DNA of 64,000 bases from Apodospora peruviana (Eukaryota > Ascomycota > Sordariomycetes > Sordariales > Lasiosphaeriaceae), in contig JAUEDM010000001.1 in the NCBI GenBank assembly GCA_033439685.1, positions 8,556,001-8,620,000 on the forward strand, read 5' to 3'. A program made the translations under genes and the position numbers. Positions 55,684-64,000 of the stretch are shown piece by piece. The notes under the pieces are model-generated. The model was not told where the DNA came from. It ran no database searches and saw only the letters and a list, made by a program, of their open reading frames with translations. Each line of letters starts with the position of its first letter. Position 1 is the stretch's first letter.

Positions 55684-57852
55684 TCAGACAATGGTGATGA
55701 GCTGCAGCGAACTGCACTGGTCAAGCGCCTCCACAGTAACCTCCCCAGCCGCCGTAAATTCGCCAGCTCTCTGGTAAATGTCGGTCGGCCAATCCTGTCG
55801 CCTGAAGAGTATGATGCCCTGGTAGAATGGCTTCCCTGCCTGGAGAAACCTCACCACCGGCAATGCAAAGAAGCGGTACCCCAGCAGACCCTCCTCGACA
55901 TCAGCCACAACGGCTTCCCTCACCCGGGTGAGACCATCCATTTGACCGCCCAAGCAAGCTTTCTCTGTCAGCGGACTTAGATAAGACACCGCGTTTCTTC
56001 CATCGGGGGTACACTCATCGAAACCGACCACAGTCCAGGATTGACCCCTGAAACGGTTTCCAGCAGCCTCGTCAGAGCCCTCGATGTAGTCCCATTCCCC
56101 TGGGGATATCTCAAGTGACAGTGATTCGTTGAGTATACCTACCTCGGTGAGAGGAGCTCTGATCTGGATGTATCCGCCGCGAAGGAAGCCGGTATCTTGT
56201 TGCGCATCCACGGCATGCACGGCGACATCTACAACGACGCATGGGGTCGACACATCCGTGCCGTCATCAACCAGGGCCGGCTCGTGATTGAATATCACAC
56301 GCCCTTCTATCGATGCCCAGGACCAGGACGGTGCTCTGTACCCATCATCAGGCCGGTAACAGGGCCGCCATTTTTGCGTGCCCCAATTTAAAGACAACGG
56401 CAACTGCGAACGCCACATGGCGGCGAGATACGTGTCGTTTGGTAAGCGCCCCTGAAAGTGCTGAGCAATACCGGCCAGTGCGATCATCTTGTCCCCGGGA
56501 AACGTCAGGAAGCAGGCCGCATATCTCTCCATCACACCCCACCACTGGCGACATATGGCCGCCGTCGCCTCGTCCGGAGGGAGACCCACTACCCCTGTTT
56601 GGTTAATGTTTTCTGAGAGCAAAGCCGCAGGAACACCTTGGGGATACGTCTCGCACGCATCCAACTCGGGACACTCGAACCACAGCTGGTTTGCCGTCAG
56701 GCTAAGGTTCCGCTTCGCCAGAAACACCTCCTGCAGCACCCACGCACGCTGATGTAGCGGCGAGTCCTTCAAGTCATTGACGTGGAGGTCATTGTCAACA
56801 AGATAGTACTGCTGCTCAGGGATATCGTCCCACTCCGCTCCAACCTGCACTGGCCGGATGAAATACGGGTCCCTGGATAGAAAACTCGCCTCAGAGCTCT
56901 CTGCGGCTGCGGCGGCGGCAATGTTCAAGGCCGAGTTTTCATATACGTCTTTCATGGTGATGGATTCGCGTGCCCAGTCCTCGCGGGAATCCTGGATGAT
57001 GCAGAGCGAATCGATCCAGATGTAGCGGAACCCAAAGCGGCGGCAGACCGTGATGGCCTCCCTGTAGCTTGTTGGCAGCGTGGCAATGTCGATACCGATG
57101 CGCAACTGGTCCATATTTGACTCTAAAAGCTTCAACGTCTTGGCCTTGCCCCAGCAGTGAGAGAGCGAGGTATACCGCCCTTGCGGGTTGTCCTCTCCTG
57201 AGATGACAAGTTTTGCCACATCTTGGCTGACGATCTCCAGCACTCGAGATGGATAGAAGTCTGGTTTCTGTGGGCGGCACCGGGCATGGTTGGCATCACA
57301 CTCGGTGAACCACTGGAGCGGAAGGTCGAGAAATCCCGGGCTTTCGAGGCCCCCAGGGGAAGGGACATGATGGCTAACATTGTCTCTGACAGCTACTTAG
57401 GAGTGAGTTTGGTGATATTCGGTATGTCGATGGGATGACTATTACTAACCTTCAACAGGCTGCAGCAAGAAACCCCAGGCAGGTGGCTTCGGCAACGCAA
57501 AGCCGGAACCATCAGGACTGGTGGCACTCGTAGTCGGTCCCCCATCATTGGCCTCGTCGCCCTCGTCTTCGTCTTCCTCCTCGTCGTCGTCCGACATGGC
57601 GTCGATGGTAAGTTTCAACCAGTCGACTGGAAGGTTCGCCGGCTTTGATAGGTACCAGATCCCATGGAAAGGGTCGCCAGCATCGGCTAGGGACTTCCAT
57701 CCTCCACTCCTGGTGATTACCCCGCACACGTAGCAGCCCTGTGCTGCTGCCTGCAGGACATCCTCTGTCGATTGGTGATGGGGTCTCTCCTGTCGTAGGC
57801 ACTGGGGGCCTGTCAGAACGCTGTGGCATATCGCGCAGAGTCTCAGAGACAT
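55684..57852 (-). CDS. HET-domain heterokaryon incompatibility protein
   Basis: Allorecognition-type protein; HET domains trigger cell death after fusion of incompatible hyphae or in innate-immunity-like responses. Two exons, 57852-57450 and 57395-55684, give 704 residues. The intron (GTTAGT...CTAAG) joins LLQPVEG to VAVRDNVSHHV in phase. The first ATG in good context is at 57852 (MSLRLCAICHSVLTGPQCLR). An acidic run (DDDEEEDEDEGDEANDGG) lies near residue 100. HET motifs follow: YTSLSHCWGKAKTLKLLESN, LPTSYREAITVCRRFGFRYI, WIDSLCIIQDSREDWARES, VYENSALNIAAAAA, then LHQRAWVLQEVFLAKRNLSL. The C-terminus has APSWSWASIEGRVIF and no NACHT, WD or ankyrin repeats. The gene is intact, unlike its neighbours at 51.8-54.9 kb. 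Confidence 0.95.
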
Positions 57853-58562
57853 GGCCAATGCCTTTCGAGGTTTAGCCTGTTCGTTGGATGGGACTTGATG
57901 ATGTCGGCATGCGGAGAGGGAAATGTCCAAGAAGAGATGTGTTTCTCGTGGCAGGTGCGAGAGGAAGATGAGAAGAAAGACAAGGTCAGCTCAGCTGGCT
58001 GCTGCCTCGAGCGGCGGACATCGTGGCTCTGGCTAACCCCGCACCAGAATGCATGCATTGTCGTCCAATGTTGGGCATTTTGGTGCCAACGAAAGCCAAT
58101 ACTGCGGCGTGAAGGATGTGTGGGCAAACAAAACCAAAAGAATCGATTGGCAATACTAAGAATGATGCAGGAGGAAGAGCTTTTGGCCCTTCCAAACGAG
58201 CTTATAAACAATGGATTCTGGGCCCGTGCTCACACCGGGGTTGTAGGCGATAAATCAGGATTGGCAAGAGCCTTGCAGGCTCGCGAGAACACCTGTACGG
58301 AGTACGTACTGTCGTACGATATCACGTGGGTATCTTTGACAAACTGTGTATCAAAATGATTTTCCCCGCTCCACTTCCAGGCTCCAGCCGAGCAATAAAT
58401 GGATGTTGGGTCTATCGAACCCTCATCGCCTTGGATTGGAATTCGGTACCTTAAGTAATGCGCTCTACTACTTGTCTATCTCAATAACTGATTAACAAGA
58501 GAAACCATTCCCAAAATCATGAGCCCGGGAATTCCCTCCCCTCAAACTCCCAAGTCAGCCCT
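57853..58562. other. Intergenic, HET promoter side
   Basis: About 700 bases. An open plus-strand frame from 57823 overlaps the HET start and is probably a shadow. No supported gene. Confidence 0.4.
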
Positions 58563-59801
58563 TCAGAATCTACCAGCACATACGCCGGAGTGGCAACACA
58601 TACGGGGTCGGAACTTGCTACCCGCCTTGCGGTGGTATTTCTCCAATTCCCTCTGCTTAGCCCGGATATCGACCTCCGCCTCCAGGTTTGCTGTGGCAGC
58701 ACACATGTCCTCCAACCCCCAGCCATTATGGTTCTCGCCCCCCACGATCTTCCACGGCGTGCGAGCAAGATCATCCGCCAATATCTTCTGACCCACCGGT
58801 CCCTTGGGCAACCAGCGTACCTCAATAAAACAGCCCATTGCCCGTAGCTTGCCGGCCTCAGCCTCAATGACCAGGTCGATAGGCCGGGAAGTGTCGCGAT
58901 CAAACGAGTTTTCGTTGGTGTAGATCGTCTCAGGCGCGACGCCAGCCTCGATGTGCTCGACGGCGACCTTGGAGCTGGTAAAGACGGTCACCACCGCGCG
59001 GCGCAGGTTCGTCTCATTCTTCTTGACAGCAAGGCTGGCGCGGCACAGCGCCTCGGCGATTGCCTGCTTCTCCACCTGCAGCTCGCCGTAGGCACCGATG
59101 ACCTGGTCCAGTGCGTAGGCGTATGGGCTCCAGCCACTGTCCGGCCAGAGGCGCTCGACGAGACCGTATCCGCTCGTGCGCGCAACGTGAGGGTTGGTCC
59201 CGGCCAGCGGGGCGGTGCGTGCCGCACCCGTGAAGTAGACAATTCTAGGCCGGCCCGGGTGGTTGATGTCGTACCCAAGTTTCGTGGCGTCTTTGGCGAT
59301 GCTGATGGCTAGAGTCTTCTTGAAGGTGACCGAATCGGCGGTAAAGATGCCGCCGATTGGGTTTGATTTTCCCACGGTCGGCTCCGGCAGGTTTCCGCGA
59401 TTACATGGACGTTTTGGGGGCGGTGTAAAACGTGCTGGCTCTGAGTAGACTGAGTCGGTTTCCGTGTCGTGCGAGTCCGCGTCGTCCTCCTCTAAGTGCT
59501 CTGCTTTGAAGATTGCACCAGGAACTACCGGGTCGGCTACCGGACTGCTCAAGGGATGCTTTTTTGGCCACTCGAACGTGTCCGGGGTGGCAACATTGTT
59601 CTCGGAGGGCAGCTGGGTTTTTTTCACTGGTCCTGGGGGTGATATGTCCGGATTGTCAGGGACCAGGGTGGTGGAAGTCGACAAGGTGGCGGAGACGGGA
59701 GAACTATGCCACTCGAGCTCCATGACTTGCTCAACCCAGTTTGCTACAGCCTCATCTTGAAGAGTCGGACTAACGGGTTGTGCGTTTCCGGCGAAAGACA
59801 T
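58563..59801 (-). CDS. RNase H-like domain protein, catalytic aspartates replaced
   Basis: A 412-residue protein starting MSFAGNAQPVSPTLQDEAV; an in-frame extension upstream to 60188 is open but reads as non-coding. The first 150 residues are disordered and acidic (AEHLEEDDADSHDTETDSVY). From about 184 an RNase H-like fold is visible: GRPRIVYFTGAARTAPLAG, TSGYGLVERLWPDSGWSPYA, GELQVEKQAIAEALCRASLA and AVVTVFTSSKVAVEHIEAG. In active members the first strand ends FTDGS and a later strand reads FTDS. Here Gly192 and Ser276 stand in place of those Asp, while Glu240/Glu250 remain. It probably binds nucleic acid or protein without cleaving RNA. This domain often descends from reverse-transcriptase elements in fungi, but no other element domains are present. 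Confidence 0.8.
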   Translation of the reverse strand: MSFAGNAQPVSPTLQDEAVANWVEQVMELEWHSSPVSATLSTSTTLVPDNPDISPPGPVKKTQLPSENNVATPDTFEWPKKHPLSSPVADPVVPGAIFKAEHLEEDDADSHDTETDSVYSEPARFTPPPKRPCNRGNLPEPTVGKSNPIGGIFTADSVTFKKTLAISIAKDATKLGYDINHPGRPRIVYFTGAARTAPLAGTNPHVARTSGYGLVERLWPDSGWSPYAYALDQVIGAYGELQVEKQAIAEALCRASLAVKKNETNLRRAVVTVFTSSKVAVEHIEAGVAPETIYTNENSFDRDTSRPIDLVIEAEAGKLRAMGCFIEVRWLPKGPVGQKILADDLARTPWKIVGGENHNGWGLEDMCAATANLEAEVDIRAKQRELEKYHRKAGSKFRPRMCCHSGVCAGRF

Positions 59802-61429
59802 TTTGCCGGTGATTACAAGGATGGGAGTTATTATCCTACAAACACATGTTAGCATCGTGCCACTCCTGGGAGAGAAAGCACACATCCCGAGGGGGGAAGT
59901 GACGTACTTGTAATTCTCTTTAGAAAGAGCCACTGACGATACTTGATAAGAGATGCTGATAGCTTTTGATAAGGCGACGGAATGGTCAGGCCTTGCCTCA
60001 GATATGGTGTTGGCGATGCGTGTGAGAAAAAGCAAAAGCAAAATTGGGAGAACGGAAATGGTAGCCGGAAGCTGGCTTTTATAGGGGAGAGGAAATAAGG
60101 TTTGGATGTTGTTCGCCGGTGAATTGTGAGAATTGTTTCTGGGAGTGATTTGCAGTGAATGTGGCCAGTGAGTCTCGAGGGTGGTCATACCTAGGTGAGC
60201 TGGGCAGTGAATGAAGCCCGTGCAGAAGTGCTCCCTGTATGTGTAGGTCGGGTGGAGTGGATCAGCGAATGTCTAGCTTGCAGTGGTCCTAGAGAATGCC
60301 CCCGTTGCTTCCAAACTCAGGGCATACATCAGCGAGAACGAAGACATTCACCCAAGGACACCTGTTTTCCGCCTTCACGGCTGCCGAGCAAATTTGAGAC
60401 GATTAACATGAAGTGATGGTGTTATCAATGTGGTCAGTGACGCAGTGTCTTAGTACATACAATGGTCGCTGCTAAGTGCTGCAGGAAAATCCTCAACGTG
60501 TTTACTGGATATTTCTCACCACCTATTCTAGTAATGAAACTGCAGATGCTAGAGAGACAAACTCCGGCCTGAGAGATGGACGCCACTACAAACGCTGACG
60601 TATACACCAACCCGTGAACACAGGCGCGTTATATCCTTAAATATCCCTCCCCTCCCCTCCCAGAACGAGCACAGGCGGGAACAGAGCGAGCCACCCACCA
60701 TAGCACCCCCGTTATAGCAGATAACTTATGTGGTTCTTTGTTGCCCAAGGGACGTGGCTATACCAAGACAAGACGGGACTGTGGCAAGCCGGTCAACGAC
60801 CCTCCGCCTACAGAGGCTTTCTTTCTGTTCCGGATTTCTTTCTTTGTTGGTCTGTTCGTGGTCGAGAATAACGACGCTTTTGCGCCATTTCCACATCCTA
60901 CCAGGGGTGCTCCGGTGTCAATTCCCGAACACAAGTAAGACAAATAAAGATGGTCGTGCGTTCTACAAGGCTGAAAGCTTAGCGTATGTGTCCCTCGAAG
61001 GAGTCACTGGGCTACAGACTGCATTGTTTTGTGTTATAATGGCTATATAGCGATTGTTCTTTGTGTTATTATCACTTAATATACTACTATACTCCTTTAT
61101 TACGTATAACGTTAGTGCCCGCAATTTTCAAAGTTCCCCCAAGCTGTCGCTGCGCGGCGCCCGCTCTTTCCTTCACATAATATTAAAACAACCTCAAATT
61201 ACAAAACTAAAACCATCACAGATGCAAGGACAATGGTCAAAAAAAAAGGCTTTGCAGCACCTGGCTAAGATGTGCGCTGCTGCTAAAACAGCTGCAGTAC
61301 CTGCAGAAGTTATCCAGGATATCATCACCTTTTGGTAGGCTGAGCAGTGGCAATTGCCTCGGAGATACCGCTGCTAAACTTTCTTATCCTCAGCATACCA
61401 GGGCAAGAAGGTGATTTTGACCATCATTG
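59802..61429. other. Gene-poor, AT-rich towards the right
   Basis: No supported gene. CT-rich run at about 60644-60661. From about 60950 to 61250 TA-rich text resembles a RIP-affected repeat. Confidence 0.4.
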
Positions 61430-61975
61430 GGTAGCCCCATGGGCATGAAAGAGAAGCCCAAGACTGGTAAGTCAATCTCCTTGCACCCATACCATTCACT
61501 ACGGGTTAAAACTGAGAGTATGGGACCAACTTCCAGTCATCGAGGTGGACGATGATAGCGAGGAGGAAGAGGACGATGGCGACGAGCAAGACGAGTCTCC
61601 CAGGAGTCCGCCAACAAGCAGCAAGGTGGAACTCATCAAAGCCGTCAAAGCCAAGTTAGACGGGACCGCCGGGCGAACCGCCCAACCCCACGCCGCCTCC
61701 TCGCCACTCCGTCCCGGAGTCCGCCGAGGAGGACGAAGAGGAGGAGCCAAAGTCCCTATTTTGGCACTAGACGGATCACACCCATTGGCATGCTACCAAG
61801 GACTACTTGAAGATCTTGATCGACTCCAATGAAACGAGAGCATCTAGGAAGGACAGTTTGCCTGGAGAGTCCCAGCGCGGCTTTTTATGCTCTGGTCTTT
61901 CCAGCGATGAAACTCGGATTGATTGGCCCTCTGGACTCGGGCTGCGGGCTTGCTTCCTCGACGGTAGCATGTTGT
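61430..61975 (+). pseudogene. Acidic hypothetical protein, decayed
   Basis: ATG 61439 gives MGMKEKPKT up to a donor GTAAGT (about 61467). The acceptor TTCCAG (61536) then joins VIEVDDDSEEEEDDGDEQDE and SPRSPPTSSKVELIKAVKAK. At about 61660 the text moves by one frame to GPPGEPPNPTPPPRHSVPES and AEEDEEEEPKSLFWH. It meets a TAG (61770-61772) and continues in the same frame as TDHTHWHATKDYLKILIDSN and RIDWPSGLGLRACFLDGSML. The continued coding look beyond the stop points to a broken gene. Family not recognised. Confidence 0.4.
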
Positions 61976-64000
61976 AGAATCTAGCGGAGGTTGTGTCAAT
62001 GCAAAATGACCAGTGTTTACCGGATAAAACGAGAGCAATCTCTTAGTTAGATGATATTTTCTTTTTATACGACCTAGCCTATACGATTCGACGGCCCAAC
62101 AAGCATAAAATAATAACCCTCCTCCTTTCCACTATATAAGGTAGGTCCAGAGACCGGCCAGTTAGCTTAACGAAGGCATCATTCGTCTAAAAAAAAAGAC
62201 CACCGTCCGACAGATGCCCACATACCGGAGGGCAGAAAAATACGATTGGGATTAACCTTAAAGGGCAGGACGGGGGGTGTAAGGCGACGAACAATAGCAA
62301 GTACAGGCCCGTTGCCTGAGGATTGTTTTTATAATATATCTCCCTCTTAATTCCATCTATTTATAGTATCTATCTATTCAAAAGGTATCATGATATTTTG
62401 CAGTTTATGCCATTCCTACCTCGATGTTGTCGTAACAGTGGAGATGTGTCGTTGAGAATGGGGTTGTTGCAACACGTGAGGTGGCACGTGTTACTCACTT
62501 CTCCTTTCTTATCTTATCTCCATCCACTTGCTTCCTCTCTGTTGGTTCTCAACTTCTACGTCACTTCACTGCTCGTCAGCTGCAATCCACCATTTCCAAC
62601 ACTCGAATCAACGCTGCAAAATTGCAGCAAAGAACACCAGGCACAAATCCGATTATCCGACATAAGTACGGAGCAGATCTTGTCAAAACCGACTCCTTGT
62701 CCGGCTGCCGACCGGGTTTTCGACCCAAGCAATCGCCAATGCGCCCGTCTGGTACGACACCGGGCTGCGGCCTGCCTGTCTGGCGGCCGACAAGTGGGAC
62801 CTAGCGGTGTGATTGACACCTACCCTACCCCTGCCGCGGCGCCATTCTGTCAAGCTGTCAGCCATCTATTGGAGCGTTGGTCCTCCTCTCTGTCTGATCG
62901 CTGCCATTGTGCACGACCAACAACTTGGGGCTGAAAATGACACCAAACCAATTGTGCTATCGGTCAGGTAGCTTTCCTATTCCTTCAGCGCCGAACAGTG
63001 CATGCATGCATGCGCGACAGGTCCGTCTGGTCTTATTTTCAGAAGGAGCCGCAGCTGTCAACGTTGTGTACAGTATCTCCGCACGCTTTCTCCCCAAGTT
63101 CTGCAGTTGAAGCTCGCTGCGCCTCTCAGCCCCGGCATCTTTAATGCATTTGACTCCACCTGGCGGCGGTTGGTCGTGACCTTGATGGTCCTCTGACACG
63201 ACCAGTACTCAGGGTTGGGGATCTGTTTGATGAGAAAGGTGAAAGTTGCAAACTAACCGGCACCACAAACCTTGATAGTTATGCATGTTCTGGAAGACGC
63301 GTGCGGTAGAATTACAGGACCTCCTCCGCCTTCGGGACGTTAGTGTTCCCAGAAGCGGATCAATCATCCGAAATGTTTGGTCCAGGTCTAGAAAGCTTAG
63401 CCCGAACCAACAACCGTCTTGGCAGCAGTTTTCTCCCAGGGCCAGCCTGTTGAGGCTGGGCAGGATCCCTGGAAGTTTGAGGCGACCTTCCGTTTGGGGG
63501 CCATCCATCAACTGCGTTGATAGGTAGACCGAATACCAGCGAAACCCGGTCTAATAGAAACCCTGCAAGACTGCCCGGTGCAAGAAGTGACGACGCAACA
63601 AAGATCCCAGCCTCAACCGTCTTCGCCGCTCACTCCCCCACTGGCACAGAACCTTAGTTGGTAAGGCTATTTTTGAGACGACCGCTCCGCTGGACAACAC
63701 CTTGTTCCGATTGGTTCCTTCGCCGCGATCACGACATGGGTCGTCTTGCATTCTCTAGGCCTCATAAGACGGCGATGAGGCACAGAAGCAATGCCCCATC
63801 TACCTCCTGCACCTGCTGAGTTTATGTCAGCCTAGAATTTCATCTTGTAGGACAGAGGGGCTATCAAGCGGTAGCTTTTAAATGGCTGGTTGGGTTATGC
63901 AGTTTGTCGACACATGCAGTGGCTGGGCTCTCGAACCCTTCTGTCGGTGAGTATGGGTTTCCAGCTCTTGAACAGTCGGGTGGGCGTTCCGATGTAAATA
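61976..64000. other. Gene-poor end of window
   Basis: AT-rich 62040-62400 (RIP-like), then about 1.6 kb of normal composition with no conserved protein text. It contains a twin CACGTG palindrome at 62471-62492. Confidence 0.4.
62471..62492. promoter_or_regulatory. Inverted repeat with two CACGTG E-boxes, 6-nt spacer
   Basis: AACACGTG-AGGTGG-CACGTGTT: perfect 8-base arms with two CACGTG cores whose spacing equals that of the element at 36141-36164. No gene is identified directly downstream, so its target is unknown. Confidence 0.45.

Noticed and set aside
57823..58359. Plus-strand frame of 178 residues upstream of the HET gene.
   Set aside because: No protein-like features; overlaps the HET first exon in antisense.
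62580..62720. Plus-strand text INAAKLQQRTPGTNPIIRHKYGAD looked like the start of a GH43 glycosidase or a similar enzyme.
   Set aside because: No further family motif follows in any frame, and no intron recovers one.
1..64000. CRISPR arrays, bacterial operons, riboswitches or rRNA genes.
   Set aside because: The window is fungal nuclear DNA; no regularly spaced repeats or rRNA sequence were seen.

Overview
The window looks like nuclear DNA of a filamentous ascomycete (Pezizomycotina, most likely a Sordariomycete). Most genes are split by short introns of about 45-100 bases with GT(A/G)NGT donors. The repertoire is typical of moulds: HET-domain allorecognition protein, CorA-like protein, fungal kinase-like families, chimeric terpene synthase, GH79 glucuronidase and small secreted proteins. 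Several AT-rich blocks and one gene with only transition-type nonsense changes suggest repeat-induced point mutation (RIP). Genus and species cannot be fixed from sequence alone.

Left part (1-26.9 kb). The 3' end of an alcohol-oxidase-like GMC oxidoreductase is followed by an AT-rich gap and a complete bifunctional terpene cyclase/prenyltransferase (PTTS), the most striking metabolic gene here. Then come a frame-broken F-box gene, an alpha/beta hydrolase, a C2H2/C2HC zinc-finger gene on the minus strand, a secreted But2-like protein, a protein-kinase-like gene, a putative single-pass membrane protein and a CorA-like protein that stops before its membrane domain.

Middle part (27-46 kb). TIM17, the mitochondrial import channel subunit, is the one clear housekeeping gene; it has seven exons, one of only 8 nt. 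Next to it are a fungal C2H2 protein and a kinase-like gene with one frameshift, flanked by diverged direct repeats. After these come a protein with a metal-site signature like zinc phospholipase C/P1 nuclease (with a decayed reading frame just downstream), a GH79 beta-glucuronidase, a small membrane protein candidate and a tRNA-Val(CAC).

Right part (46-64 kb). A MOSC-domain protein, a small secreted protein, a RIP-type pseudogene, a membrane-protein fragment, a frame-broken VWA-domain gene, an intact HET-domain gene, an RNase H-like protein lacking two catalytic aspartates, and about 4 kb of gene-poor, AT-rich, decayed sequence.

No ordinary operon-like logic is expected. The possible functional neighbourhoods are the GMC oxidase plus PTTS (a minimal terpenoid locus, without a P450 in view) and the HET gene beside decaying genes (an allorecognition-type, fast-evolving area). 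All spliced models were made by eye; junctions marked unresolved should be treated as such.
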